From Planotetraspora thailandica (GTDB taxonomy: Bacteria > Actinomycetota > Actinomycetes > Streptosporangiales > Streptosporangiaceae): a stretch of DNA of 64,000 nucleotides. The notes under the pieces are model-generated. The model was not told the origin of the DNA. It was given only the letters and a program-made list of their open reading frames with translations, and made no database searches. Position numbers and translations under genes: made by a program. The DNA lies in assembly GCF_016863335.1 (NCBI RefSeq), contig NZ_BOOR01000005.1:62001-126000 (forward strand), given 5' to 3'. Below, piece by piece: positions 1 through 8,432 of the stretch (positions within the stretch are counted from its first letter, which is position 1; every line of letters starts with the position of its first letter).

Positions 1-95
1 TGATCGTGGCCAAGCACCGTAACGGCCCGACCGCCACGGTCACCGTCGCCTTCCAGGGCCACTACAGCCGTTTCGTCGACATGGCGACGCACTGA
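1..95 (+). CDS. dnaB: Replicative DNA helicase DnaB, C-terminal end (partial)
   Basis: Only the last 30 codons are in the window. They read as the conserved end of the RecA-like ATPase domain of the replicative helicase: IVAKHRNGPT, then VAFQGHYSRF, then a short tail and TGA. DnaB is the hexameric 5'-3' helicase that unwinds the fork and recruits primase. In actinomycetes dnaB usually follows rpsF-ssb-rpsR-rplI, so that ribosomal-protein block is probably just upstream. The gene starts outside the window. Confidence 0.93.
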   Translation, partial: IVAKHRNGPTATVTVAFQGHYSRFVDMATH

Positions 96-445
96 CCCCG
101 AGCGACTGCGCCGTTGCGCCGAGCGGGGAAGCAACCTCCTACCGAAACCTTTGCCTCTGGCCGTGCATCGGGACGGCTACGCAGCGTGGAGAGTCCATGT
201 CATCTCGGAGAACGTCACCGAGGGCGTGTCCGAGCTCGGCACCCACCGTCTCCACGATGCGGGGCGTGGCGATGATCACGGTCGGTATCGAACCACGGGC
301 CGGACTCGTCTCGATCAGTGAGTAGGGGCGTCGGAGGTGATTGGCCGGGGCCTGGCGTCGCGGGCCTTGCACTGTCGTGTCATCCTCACCGCGGATGAGA
401 TGAAGCGGCTCGGCCGCGACGCCAGAGAGCTCATCGCCCTGGCCG
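96..445. other. Intergenic stretch with a possible gene remnant
   Basis: No convincing complete gene. The plus-strand frame ending in TGA at 469-471 reads protein-like near its end (ILTADEMKRLGRDARELIAL), runs into the 3' end of the convergent gene at 446, and has no good start. It could be the tail of a decayed gene. A 77-codon minus-strand frame here lacks a ribosome binding site and family resemblance. Confidence 0.3.
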
Positions 446-853
446 TCAAGCGGCGTCGAGGGCTTCGGTGATCTTGCGGCTCATGTCCGCCACGGTGGGG
501 CTGGGCTGGCCCTGGTGGGTGCGAGCGGCTGCTTCGACGGCGACAAGGACGGTGCGGCGGAAGTTGTCGGCCTCTTCCGGAGCCTGCTTCTTGAGCAGGG
601 CCATGGCCGCAGTCAGGGCCGGCAGCACCTGGTCGGCGATCACGGCTACCGACTTGCTGTCCAGCTTCATGTCCTTGGGATACGTGGCGAGCACGTGCCC
701 GACCAGCCCGGTGGCGGAGGACAGGGCGATGGAGCCCTCGGTGGCGGACTTGTGGGGCTTGCCGGCGGCATCGGCGGCGGACATCAGCGTGACGGCGCCG
801 TAGGCGGCGGTGCGCAGGGTGAGCTTGTCCTGGTCGGTCAGGGTGACGGACAT
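446..853 (-). CDS. Conserved actinobacterial hypothetical protein, 135 aa
   Basis: Start ATG at 853, chosen because AAGGAG lies about 9 bases upstream; upstream in-frame codons show no such signal. The protein is Ala-rich and helical, beginning MSVTLTDQDK, with no signal peptide or membrane segment and no catalytic motif I recognise. The stretch AADAAGKPHKSATEGSIAL and regular heptad-like spacing suggest a soluble helical bundle. It is a single gene, convergent with the dnaB end. Function unknown. Confidence 0.75.
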   Translation of the reverse strand: MSVTLTDQDKLTLRTAAYGAVTLMSAADAAGKPHKSATEGSIALSSATGLVGHVLATYPKDMKLDSKSVAVIADQVLPALTAAMALLKKQAPEEADNFRRTVLVAVEAAARTHQGQPSPTVADMSRKITEALDAA

Positions 854-974
854 GATCGTGTGCTCCTTGAATGTGTTCTGAAGTTCGATGGAACGGATGA
901 AGGGTGGAATGCGGTCCTGGTGGTGGCAGGGGTATCTCATTGCTGAGGCGGGGGCCGCCGGCGTGGGCTTGGCG

Positions 975-2207
975 TCAGTCGTCGAGCGCCTGGTAGAGCG
1001 TGGTCCAGAAGTCGTTCATCAGGTGCGCCGGACTCGGCACGGAATACCCGAGCTGGCAGAGCAGGATGCCGGTGAGCTGGTTGGCCGGATCGGCGTAGGC
1101 CGAGGTGCCGCTGCCGCCGTCCCAGCCGAACTGGCCGATGGGCGCGTAGTCGCCGCGGTAGGTGCGCACCGCCATGCCGAAGCCCCAGCCGCCCTGCTGC
1201 CCCTGACCGAAGGAGATATGGACGTTGCCGGCGGCCAGGGCGGTGCGGGCGGCGTTCTGCTCGGGCGTGAGCCGGTTGGTGGTCATCAGCTCGACGGCGG
1301 CCCGGGACAGGATCCGCTTGCCCTGGTGGGTGCCGCCGTTGAGCAGCATCTGGAAGTAGGCGTGGTAGTCGTCGGCGGTGGAGACCAGCCCGCCGCCGCC
1401 GCCCTGGAACGCCGGAGGCTGGCTCCACCGTCCGCCCTTGGGCTCGTCCCAGGCGAGGAACTCGCCGGTCTGCGGGTCGGGGGCGTACAGGGTGGGCAGC
1501 CGGTCGATCTTGTCGGCGGGCACGTGGAAGCCGGTGTCGGTCATGCCGAGGGGCTCGAAGATGCGCTCGCGCAGGAACGTCTCGAACGACTGGCCACTGA
1601 CCCGGGCCACCAGCACGCCGACCAGGTCGCTGCTGATGTGGTACTGCCACTGCTCGCCGGGCTGGTACATCAGCGGCAGCGCGCCCAGGCGGCGCATCCA
1701 CTCATCCGGCTCGGGCACCTCCACCGGCAGGTTGGGCGTGAGCCCCTGCTCGAAGACCGCGTTCATGATCGGCCTGCCCAGCGCCGTGAAGTCTATGCCG
1801 AGCCCGAAGGTGGAGGTCAGCACGTCCCGTACGGTGATCGGCCGCCGCGCCGGCACGGTGTCGTCCAGCGGGCCGTCGGGCCGCGTCAGCACTTGACGGT
1901 TGGCAAGCTCGGGCAGCCACGGCTCCACCACGTCGTCCAGCCGCAGCCGGCACTCATCGAGAAGGACCATCGCCGCCGCGATCGAGACCGGCTTGGACGT
2001 TGAGGCCATCCGGAAGATCGTGTCCCGGCGCATCGGCGCGCCACCGTCATGTTGCATCGTGCCGAGCGCCTCGACGTGCGTCTGGCCGCCCCGGCTGGCC
2101 AGGGCGACAAGCCCGGGAATCTTCCCCGACTCGACATGCCGTGCCAGCACCTCACTCAATCTGCGCAGCCCGGTTTCGGAGAAGCCGCTGTTGCTGTGTC
2201 CCATCAT
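975..2207 (-). CDS. Serine hydrolase, class C beta-lactamase/esterase family
   Basis: 410 aa, the usual size for this family (EstB, AmpC-like, D-aminopeptidase-like). The SxxK nucleophile motif is S69-T70-S71-K72 in FRMASTSKPVS. A second active-site Tyr appears in the QWQYHISSD segment near residue 195, and a Gly-rich QGGGGGLVST loop precedes the third motif. There is no clear signal peptide, so a cytoplasmic esterase or peptidase-type activity is more likely than a periplasm-type beta-lactamase. Substrate cannot be inferred. Neighbours on both sides are unrelated. Confidence 0.88.
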   Translation of the reverse strand: MMGHSNSGFSETGLRRLSEVLARHVESGKIPGLVALASRGGQTHVEALGTMQHDGGAPMRRDTIFRMASTSKPVSIAAAMVLLDECRLRLDDVVEPWLPELANRQVLTRPDGPLDDTVPARRPITVRDVLTSTFGLGIDFTALGRPIMNAVFEQGLTPNLPVEVPEPDEWMRRLGALPLMYQPGEQWQYHISSDLVGVLVARVSGQSFETFLRERIFEPLGMTDTGFHVPADKIDRLPTLYAPDPQTGEFLAWDEPKGGRWSQPPAFQGGGGGLVSTADDYHAYFQMLLNGGTHQGKRILSRAAVELMTTNRLTPEQNAARTALAAGNVHISFGQGQQGGWGFGMAVRTYRGDYAPIGQFGWDGGSGTSAYADPANQLTGILLCQLGYSVPSPAHLMNDFWTTLYQALDD

Positions 2208-2414
2208 GAAGCTCCTTGCCCAAAGTGTTTGATCTGCGAGACCCGTCCCGGCTTGACGCCTATGGCCTCGGCGAACCGTTCATGGCAGCAACCATCGCCG
2301 ACCGCTCTGATACCGGGCCGTTGCCGTCCTGACGCGGCCGCTGACACGGCACCGCATGGTCGGCGGTGATGCCCGAGGGCGGTGAACGACACGACCTGGC
2401 CGGCCGGTCCGGAG

Positions 2415-2795
2415 TCAGCTTGTGATCGGGGAAATCCACTCGACGAGCTGGATCGTCACGCCGTTGGGGTCGGTGAGCTGCATCAGCAGCTCACCCCACG
2501 GCTCCCGCCGGAGCGGGATGGAGATGGTGGCGCCTTCACTGCGCAGCCGCTCGTACTCGCGGGCGAGGCTGGTGACCGTGAACACCACGATCACGTCCGC
2601 CAGGCCCTGTCCCGGTTGCCACCGCTCGAGGTCGCGCTCCACCAGGACCAGGTCGACGGCCGCGTCGTCACGGCCCAGCGCGATGAAATTCTCGCCGACC
2701 AGGATTTCGCGGAAGCCGAGATGACTAGTGAAGAACCGGCTGGAAGCGGCCGGATCGTCGACGGTCAGGGACACACCGGAAGAGACGATGTTCAC
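2415..2795 (-). CDS. VOC (glyoxalase/bleomycin-resistance fold) protein
   Basis: 126 aa from GTG at 2795, beginning VNIVSSGVSLTVDDPAASS, the usual N-terminus of this family. It has the paired beta-alpha-beta-beta-beta modules ending in MQLTDPNGVTIQLVEW. VOC proteins use metal- or substrate-binding residues at strand ends; the exact reaction is not predictable. An in-frame ATG at 2861 would add 22 residues unlike the family. The GTG overlaps the stop of an 8-codon upstream reading frame that has a strong Shine-Dalgarno, so translation may be coupled. Confidence 0.82.
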   Translation of the reverse strand: MNIVSSGVSLTVDDPAASSRFFTSHLGFREILVGENFIALGRDDAAVDLVLVERDLERWQPGQGLADVIVVFTVTSLAREYERLRSEGATISIPLRREPWGELLMQLTDPNGVTIQLVEWISPITS

Positions 2796-2818
2796 GCCGC
2801 AGCACCAGAAAAGGACAT
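2792..2818 (-). CDS. Possible 8-residue leader peptide upstream of the VOC gene
   Basis: ATG at 2818 follows AGGAGGT (2829-2835) at about 10 bases. It encodes MSFSGAAA, and its TGA overlaps the GTG of the VOC gene as GTGA. The strong ribosome binding site fits this start better than the downstream gene's own start. It could equally be a non-functional relic of a longer N-terminus. Confidence 0.35.
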   Translation of the reverse strand: MSFSGAAA

Positions 2819-2931
2819 ATCTCCACTCACCTCCTGGTGGCGTGCTTTTTGGATGGATCAAGCATCACGCCGGGCAGTGCTGTGGATCAATGGCGACAAT
2901 CGCAACGGTCGTTAACCTGCGGTTGACGGTC

Positions 2932-3819
2932 TCAGCCGGGCAGTGGTCCCAGCTCACGCACCACGCGGGCGAGGGCACGGATCATGTCGTTCTCCGCATC
3001 GCTGCACCACACCAGCCCGTACTGCAGCGCCGGCATGTCCGTGACAGGCAGATAGACGATGTCGGGGCGCGGGTAATACCGGGCCACGTGGACCGGGAAG
3101 AGGGAGACCGAATCCCCGATGGCCGTGAGCATGAAGATGTCCTCGATGTGGTTCACGAGGTCTGTCCGGTCGATCGACCGGCCCTTCGGAGTGAGCTCCG
3201 GAATGTATTGGTTGAACCAGTCACTAGGCACCGGCTCGGCGCTCACGTGCCGATAGTCGCTGGCCGCCTCCAGGGTGGTCGTGGACCACTTGGCGAGAGC
3301 GTTGTCGGCAGCCACGGCCAGCACCCTCGTCTCGGCGAACAGCCGGGGACCAACGGTCAGGTCGGGCTCCTCCACGGGTAGCCAGGTCACCAGGATGTCG
3401 GCCTCCCCGTTGCGCAACTGGGCGAACGGATCCGCATAACCCGACATCCACAGCCGCAGCTCCCACTGCGGGTGCCGGGAGCGGAAGGTCTCCCAATACC
3501 GGCGCAGTTCCTGGAGATTGGCGGGAAACAGGCTGACCCGGAGCGTGCCGGTCTTGCCCCGGGCCGCCAGCCGGGCCCGCTCCAGGCTCCGCGTCAACCC
3601 CTGATGCAGCTGGCGCAGGTCGTCGCGGAGCTGCTCAGCCACTGGCGTCAGCCGTACATTACGGCTGTCACGGGCGAAGAGCTCTACGCCGATGCTTCGT
3701 TCCTGCTTCTTGATCGCCTTGCTGACCGCCGCCACGGAGACGTGCAGACGCTCAGCGGTCCGGCCGAAGTGCAACTCCTCGGCAAGGGTCAGAAAGATCT
3801 CAATGTCGCGCAGCTCCAC
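2932..3819 (-). CDS. LysR-family transcriptional regulator
   Basis: 295 aa. The N-terminal winged HTH covers residues 1-60 (MELRDIEIFLTLAEELHFGR, then AERLHVSVAAVSKAI), followed by a linker helix and a periplasmic-binding-like effector domain from about 90 to 290. LysR proteins normally bind a small co-inducer and control a divergent gene. Here no divergent gene lies immediately upstream; the next plus-strand gene starts 350 bases away. Target unknown. Confidence 0.92.
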   Translation of the reverse strand: MELRDIEIFLTLAEELHFGRTAERLHVSVAAVSKAIKKQERSIGVELFARDSRNVRLTPVAEQLRDDLRQLHQGLTRSLERARLAARGKTGTLRVSLFPANLQELRRYWETFRSRHPQWELRLWMSGYADPFAQLRNGEADILVTWLPVEEPDLTVGPRLFAETRVLAVAADNALAKWSTTTLEAASDYRHVSAEPVPSDWFNQYIPELTPKGRSIDRTDLVNHIEDIFMLTAIGDSVSLFPVHVARYYPRPDIVYLPVTDMPALQYGLVWCSDAENDMIRALARVVRELGPLPG

Positions 3820-4166
3820 AGGCCCTCCCTCCCCGACCCCGAGTCACCCCTGAAGGCTCAAACGGTTGAGATCACTCATTGGCGTGCAAGTCTGACATGC
3901 AAATCAATACTTGGACATCAATGTGGTATCGCTATTCGTTCGCGGAGCCTGCTCGCCGCCTTAGGCCTGGTCATGAACGCCCGTGGTGTAAGGCTCCACC
4001 CGCTCGGCCCTGATGGAAGGGCTTGCCCGCTCCCTCACCGACGCTGTACGGCGAATCTCCCTTCCGTCGGGATGGAACGTGCCCGCAATGATCGGTTACG
4101 CCGGAGCTAATCTGCTCGCGCTCATTGGTCACATATCCGACATTCAGGCGTGGCACCATCGACCCC
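3820..4166. other. Intergenic region, no gene seen
   Basis: 347 bases between the divergent LysR and DUF2637 genes. Part of it (about 3890-3960) is less GC-rich than its surroundings, as expected for promoters. I found no tRNA, hairpin terminator or convincing short gene. Confidence 0.4.
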
Positions 4167-5189
4167 GTGAGTAACACAGGACACACCATTCACGCGGGGG
4201 ATCGACTCATCCGAGCGTCCATGACGATTGTGGTCCTGGGCGTGGCGGTGGTCGCGGGCTGGGTCAGCTACTGGCACGCCGTCGCCGTGATCGAGCGGTA
4301 CGGCGCTGAGGACGAACTGTCCGCACACCTCGTGCCGGTCACCGTCGACGGCATGATCTATGCGAGCTCGATGGTCCTGCTGTGGTGCGCTCGCTACCAG
4401 TTGAAGGTGCCCGCGCTCGCTCGCTGGGCGCTCGCGCTCGGGATCGCCGCGACGCTCGCGGCGAACATCCTGCACGGTGTGGAGAAGGGCGCACTCGCCG
4501 CCGCGCTCGCCGCGTGGCCGGCCGTCGCGCTCGTGATCTCGTACGAACTGACTATGTGGGTCGTGCGCTCGGGCCGTGAGGTGTCCGAGCGGGTGGCCGC
4601 CGCCGCCACCTCTGAGCAGCGATCATCCGTGGCTTCGGCCGCCGCGCCGGCCCTGGAGGGGATCGGAGAGCCGCCCGCGTGGCCTGCCGATCGCCTGGCC
4701 TCCGATCATGAGTTCCTCGACCGCGCGGGCGGTGATCAGTCCGTACGGCAGGGCCCGTCCGGCGATCGGGAGTTCGCGTCGAGGGGCGGGCTCGCGGGTC
4801 AGGCACGGCGCGCCTTCGCGGCCAGCCTCACCGATCCGGCGGGAGCCCAGGATCGGGTGACCGATCGCACCGAGGTTCATGAACGCCTCACCCCGGTGAG
4901 CGTCCGAGCCGATGAGCGCTCCGATCACCAGGACCCCGTGACACCCGATCGCCAGGGCCCTGTCGTACTAGAGGACGACCCGGCGAGCGCCGATCGGCGC
5001 ACTCAGGCGGCCGCTCTCCTCGCGCGCGATCCGCACATGTCCGGTGCGGCGGTGGCCCGCGCGCTCGGGGTGTCCGAGCCGCACGGCCGCCGGTTGCGCA
5101 GGGAAGTGCTCAACGAGAGCGGTTTCGAATGGGCGGCCAAAGGCACGGCCGAGGCGCGACGCCCCGGCACGCCAGACACGGACGGCTGA
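4167..5189 (+). CDS. DUF2637 membrane protein with C-terminal HTH
   Basis: 340 aa from GTG at 4167; an in-frame ATG 14 codons upstream is less family-like. Residues 15-125 hold about four hydrophobic helices with the DUF2637 signature (VSYWHAVAVIERYG, VTVDGMIYASSM). A long charged disordered linker follows, then a C-terminal helix-turn-helix (AAALLARDPHMSGAAVARAL). DUF2637 proteins include SpdB-like factors linked to conjugative plasmids and integrative elements, where the HTH resembles WhiB/Spd-associated DNA-binding tails. No integrase, replication or transfer gene is adjacent, so this may be an isolated remnant or a domesticated copy. Confidence 0.82.
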   Translation: MSNTGHTIHAGDRLIRASMTIVVLGVAVVAGWVSYWHAVAVIERYGAEDELSAHLVPVTVDGMIYASSMVLLWCARYQLKVPALARWALALGIAATLAANILHGVEKGALAAALAAWPAVALVISYELTMWVVRSGREVSERVAAAATSEQRSSVASAAAPALEGIGEPPAWPADRLASDHEFLDRAGGDQSVRQGPSGDREFASRGGLAGQARRAFAASLTDPAGAQDRVTDRTEVHERLTPVSVRADERSDHQDPVTPDRQGPVVLEDDPASADRRTQAAALLARDPHMSGAAVARALGVSEPHGRRLRREVLNESGFEWAAKGTAEARRPGTPDTDG

Positions 5190-5280
5190 GGCACGAAGTC
5201 CGGCACACCCCCGAACGGCACGAGGATCTCTGAGGAGTGACCGGTCAGGGGACCGGCCGGAAGTGGGTTGTGACGCCGGG

Positions 5281-5736
5281 TCAGGCCCGGACGGACGGGT
5301 CACCCGTGAGCCGTGCGGCCAGGATCTCGGCACGCGCGAGCTGCACCTTGCGGGCCTGGCCTGCGGCGAAGCCGATCAGGAACCACGGCGCCGTCATGTC
5401 GAGCCTGTCGGTCACCCGTGTGCCTGTGCCGTCGGGGGCGAGGTCGAAGCGGTAGGCCATCCGCACGTTGCCGGGGCTCTTGACCTGGCCGTGCACGGAC
5501 AGTCCATCGGTGTGGAGTGCCACCTTGATGGAGTTGTCGTAGGAGAAGACCCCCAGGAAGCGGAAACGTTCGACGGCGGTGTAGCGGACCACGCGCGGTT
5601 CTGAGCGGTCGACGTCGCTGACCGCCACCACGAGGGGCGACAAACCGATGTAGTTCTCCGGAGTCGTGAGGTGCTCGAACACCTTCTCCGGAGCGGCGTC
5701 CACATGGAACTCGTCGATGAGCACCTTGCTCGACAC
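5281..5736 (-). CDS. SRPBCC (START/Bet v 1-like) family protein
   Basis: 151 aa from GTG at 5736, preceded by AGGAGGTCAG. It starts SSKVLIDEFHVDAAPEKVFE, typical of polyketide cyclase/AHSA1-like SRPBCC proteins that form a deep hydrophobic ligand cavity. The C-terminal helix is FLIGFAAGQARKVQLARAE. No catalytic residues stand out. It lies 76 bases downstream of an XRE regulator on the same strand, so they may be co-transcribed. Confidence 0.85.
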   Translation of the reverse strand: MSSKVLIDEFHVDAAPEKVFEHLTTPENYIGLSPLVVAVSDVDRSEPRVVRYTAVERFRFLGVFSYDNSIKVALHTDGLSVHGQVKSPGNVRMAYRFDLAPDGTGTRVTDRLDMTAPWFLIGFAAGQARKVQLARAEILAARLTGDPSVRA

Positions 5737-5812
5737 CTGACCTCCTGCGTGCTGTGCGAAATATCGGGGGGATTGTCGCAAAGCGCGCCGTTCATGGGGA
5801 AGTGCAGGTTGA

Positions 5813-6604
5813 TCACAAAGGGGTGTCGCGCAGGAAGGCCGCCGTGGCGGCGTCGGCGGGGAAGAACGACTCGATCACCAGCTCGGCCACGGTGATGTCG
5901 AGAGGGGTGCCGAACGTCGCCGTGATGCTGAAGAACGACAACTCGCGGCCGGCCCGGCGAACGCGGAGCGGCACGAGGATGTCGCCGGGGCCGGGCAGCT
6001 CGATCTCGGGTTCCGGCTGGTCGCATGGGTAGCCGGCCAGTTCGGCGTACAGCTCGCTCAGCTCGGGGTCGGCCGTCAGCGTGATCTGCCGCCCAAGCCG
6101 GCCGAGCAGGTGCGCCCGCCACTCGCCGAGGTTGACGATGTGCGGGGCGAGCCCTTCCGGGTGCAGGCTCGCCCGCAACACGTTGGTCAGCAGGTCGGGG
6201 TCGATGTCTTCGGTGAGCATCGTGATGCCGCCGTTGGCGTCCACGAGGTTCCAGCCCCTGTCGACGACGAGGGCGGGGAAGGGCTCGTGGGCGTTGAGCA
6301 GTTCCCTGATGGCGGCCTGCACCGAGGCCATCCGCGGGGAGTCCAGGGTCGACTCGGCGTAGACGGGGGCGTAGCCGGCCGCAAGCAACAGGCCGTTGCG
6401 TTCGCGTAGGGGCAGGTCCAGGTGCTCGCCGAGGCGCAGGACCATCTCGCGGCTGGGCTTGGCCCGTCCTGTCTCCAGGAAGCTCACGTGCCGGGTGGAG
6501 ATCTCCGCCTGGATCGAGAGCTCCAGCTGGCTGAGCCGCCGGCGCTCCCGCCATTGCCGGAGAAGATCCCCGAATGGCCGCTGGTGAAGCTGCGTCGTGG
6601 TCAC
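5813..6604 (-). CDS. XRE-family regulator with MmyB-like ligand domain
   Basis: 263 aa from GTG at 6604. Residues 10-65 form the XRE helix-turn-helix (FGDLLRQWRERRRLSQLEL, then STRHVSFLETGRAKPSREM). Residues 95-260 are the MmyB-like, PAS-related ligand-binding domain seen in actinobacterial one-component regulators, with the typical NLVDANGG and GTPLDITVAEL segments. These proteins usually control an adjacent oxidoreductase or transporter. A perfect 10-bp inverted repeat lies 31 bases upstream of the start and may be its operator. Confidence 0.9.
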   Translation of the reverse strand: MTTTQLHQRPFGDLLRQWRERRRLSQLELSIQAEISTRHVSFLETGRAKPSREMVLRLGEHLDLPLRERNGLLLAAGYAPVYAESTLDSPRMASVQAAIRELLNAHEPFPALVVDRGWNLVDANGGITMLTEDIDPDLLTNVLRASLHPEGLAPHIVNLGEWRAHLLGRLGRQITLTADPELSELYAELAGYPCDQPEPEIELPGPGDILVPLRVRRAGRELSFFSITATFGTPLDITVAELVIESFFPADAATAAFLRDTPL

Positions 6605-6634
6605 GTCCCGACGGTACCGAGCGGCGCGAACACC

Positions 6635-6659
6635 GGCGATTACCCATGAGGTAATCGCC
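6635..6659. promoter_or_regulatory. 10-bp inverted repeat upstream of the XRE gene
   Basis: GGCGATTACC (6635-6644), loop catga, GGTAATCGCC (6650-6659), perfect. It sits between the ABC permease stop (6664) and the XRE start (6604), both minus strand. It could be an autoregulatory operator or a terminator of the exporter operon. There is no U-tract, which favours an operator. Confidence 0.5.
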
Positions 6660-6663
6660 CGGC

Positions 6664-7428
6664 TCACTGCCAGCGGAACGAGCGCACGGCGAACGCGGCG
6701 GCCACAAGGGCCCAGCCCGCCATCACGCCCAGGTGCAGCGCCGACGGCGCGTGGCCGCCGAGTGTGTCCACGAGGCCCTGGCCGAATGCGCCGGTGGGGG
6801 TGAAGTCGCTGAACCGCCGCAGCGGGTCGGGCATGAGTTCGCGCGGCAGCCACATGCCCGCGAAGAACAGCAGAGGGAACAGCGCCGCCGCGCCCACGCC
6901 CTGCACCACCCGTGAGTTCGGCGACACGGCCGCCAGGAGCAGGCCGATGGCGAACATGGCCACCGCGCCCAGTACGACGACCACCGTGAACCAGAGGAAC
7001 GCCCGGGGAAACGGCACGTCGAGGACGAGGTGCCCCAGAGCCAGCGTCAGGGCCGTCGCCGTGACCGCCACCGCCGCGTTGATGGCGAGTTGTACGGCAA
7101 GCAGCGCGGCCGGCCGTACCGGCGTGGTGGACATCCGCCGCAGGACGCCCCGCTCCCGGTAGACGACCAGGGCGGTCGGCAGGGTGCTGAGCGCGAGCGT
7201 CCCGACCGACAGCAGCACCATCATGCCCGGGAGCTGGGCGTCGACGACGCGCAGGCCTCCCAGCTCGGGGACCGGGTCGCGGAAGCCGGGGATCGCGCTG
7301 CCGAGGATCAGCAGGAGCGCGGCGGGAAGGCCGATCGCGAAGAACACCGCGAGCGGCTCGCGGAGGAACAGGCGCGTCTCGACGGCGGCCAGCCGTCCGA
7401 GTCCGGGGGTACGGATGATCGTGGTCAT
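6664..7428 (-). CDS. ABC-2 type exporter permease
   Basis: 254 aa, six predicted membrane helices, the size and layout of the ABC-2 (DrrB/YhhJ-like) permeases. The N-terminal cytoplasmic segment TRLFLREPLAVFFAIGLP is characteristic. It lies 9 bases downstream of the matching ATPase, so the pair forms an exporter operon, with a histidine kinase and response regulator divergent from it. Likely role is efflux of a lipid, antibiotic or peptide; substrate not deducible. Confidence 0.9.
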   Translation of the reverse strand: MTTIIRTPGLGRLAAVETRLFLREPLAVFFAIGLPAALLLILGSAIPGFRDPVPELGGLRVVDAQLPGMMVLLSVGTLALSTLPTALVVYRERGVLRRMSTTPVRPAALLAVQLAINAAVAVTATALTLALGHLVLDVPFPRAFLWFTVVVVLGAVAMFAIGLLLAAVSPNSRVVQGVGAAALFPLLFFAGMWLPRELMPDPLRRFSDFTPTGAFGQGLVDTLGGHAPSALHLGVMAGWALVAAAFAVRSFRWQ

Positions 7429-7437
7429 GGACGTCTC

Positions 7438-8301
7438 CTAAGAGGCCGGGTGGCCGGTCAGCGCGAGGAACGCGTCGTCGAGGGTGGTCCGCTCCATGCG
7501 GAGGGCGGACAGCTGGGAGGCGGGCAGCGTGTTCACGACCGCGGTGAGGACGTCGTCCGTGCCGGTCACGACGACCTCGTCGCCGTCGCGGGACACCGAC
7601 GTCACGTCGGGCAGGTCCTTCAGCGCGTCCACGGAGGCCGAGGTTCTGAAGGAGATCCGCTGGCCGCCGCTCACCCGGACGACCAGGCCGGCGGGAGTGT
7701 CGATCGCGAGCGCGCGCCCCGCGGAGACGACCAGCACGCGGTCGCAGAGCCGCTCGATCTCCTCCATGAAGTGCGAGATGAGCAGCACCGTCACGCCGCG
7801 TTCGCGCATGCGGGCGATCGACTCCCACGTGTCCCGCCGCGCCTGGGGGTCCAAACCGGTGGTCAGCTCGTCGAGGATCGCGATCCTGGGGTTTCCGACG
7901 AGTGCGAGCGCGATCGACAGCCGCTGCCGCTGGCCGCCGGAGAGCTTGGCGAAAGCCGTACGAGGGTCGAGGCCGGTCTCCTCCAGCAGTGCGCGCCAGT
8001 CGGCGGGCCGGGAGTAGAACGAGGCGTAGAGCGCGAGGGCCTCGCCCACTCTGATCTTGTCGGGCAGGGTGCAGTCCTGGAGCTGGACGCCGACCTGCTG
8101 TTTGAGGTCGGCGTCCACGGTCACGCGGCCCGAGGTGGGGGTTCGCAGGCCGGCGACGCACTCGACCGTCGTCGTCTTGCCCGCGCCGTTGCGCCCGACG
8201 ATGCCGAAGATCTCGCCCTCGTCCACCGAGAACGAGACGTCGTCCACGGCGACGTGCGTGCCGTACGTCTTGTGGAGGTTCTCCACGGTGATGATTGCCA
8301 T
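7438..8301 (-). CDS. ABC exporter ATP-binding protein
   Basis: 287 aa from ATG at 8301. Walker A is G36-R-N-G-A-G-K42-T, the signature is LSGGQRQRL, Walker B is IAILDELTTGLDP, and the H-loop is LLISHFMEE. Residues after 220 form the C-terminal extension common in DrrA/NatA-type exporters. It pairs with the permease downstream. The divergent sensor kinase is 131 bases away, an arrangement known for exporters induced by cell-envelope or antibiotic stress. Confidence 0.93.
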   Translation of the reverse strand: MAIITVENLHKTYGTHVAVDDVSFSVDEGEIFGIVGRNGAGKTTTVECVAGLRTPTSGRVTVDADLKQQVGVQLQDCTLPDKIRVGEALALYASFYSRPADWRALLEETGLDPRTAFAKLSGGQRQRLSIALALVGNPRIAILDELTTGLDPQARRDTWESIARMRERGVTVLLISHFMEEIERLCDRVLVVSAGRALAIDTPAGLVVRVSGGQRISFRTSASVDALKDLPDVTSVSRDGDEVVVTGTDDVLTAVVNTLPASQLSALRMERTTLDDAFLALTGHPAS

Positions 8302-8354
8302 GCTGTCGACGGTAGGAACGGCATGCCCGCGCCGGAATGCGGCTGCGGACCGAC

Positions 8355-8375
8355 GTGGGGTGTACCTACCCCCAC
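8355..8375. promoter_or_regulatory. Inverted repeat in the divergent exporter/kinase promoter region
   Basis: GTGGGG followed by TGTACCTA and CCCCCAC makes an imperfect dyad centred near 8365. It sits between the divergent starts at 8301 and 8433, a plausible binding site for the NarL-type regulator encoded at 9917. Assignment is inference. Confidence 0.35.
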
Positions 8376-8432
8376 CTTCTCCGGCATCTGAGACCACTGT
8401 CCCGGCCGCCGCGTCTGTCCCACACTGGCGGC

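Noticed and set aside
139-372. 77-residue minus-strand frame
   Set aside because: No ribosome binding site, unusual Arg/Pro-rich composition and no resemblance to a known protein.
2204-2392. 62-residue minus-strand frame overlapping the serine hydrolase start
   Set aside because: No ribosome binding site or recognisable family; low-information composition.
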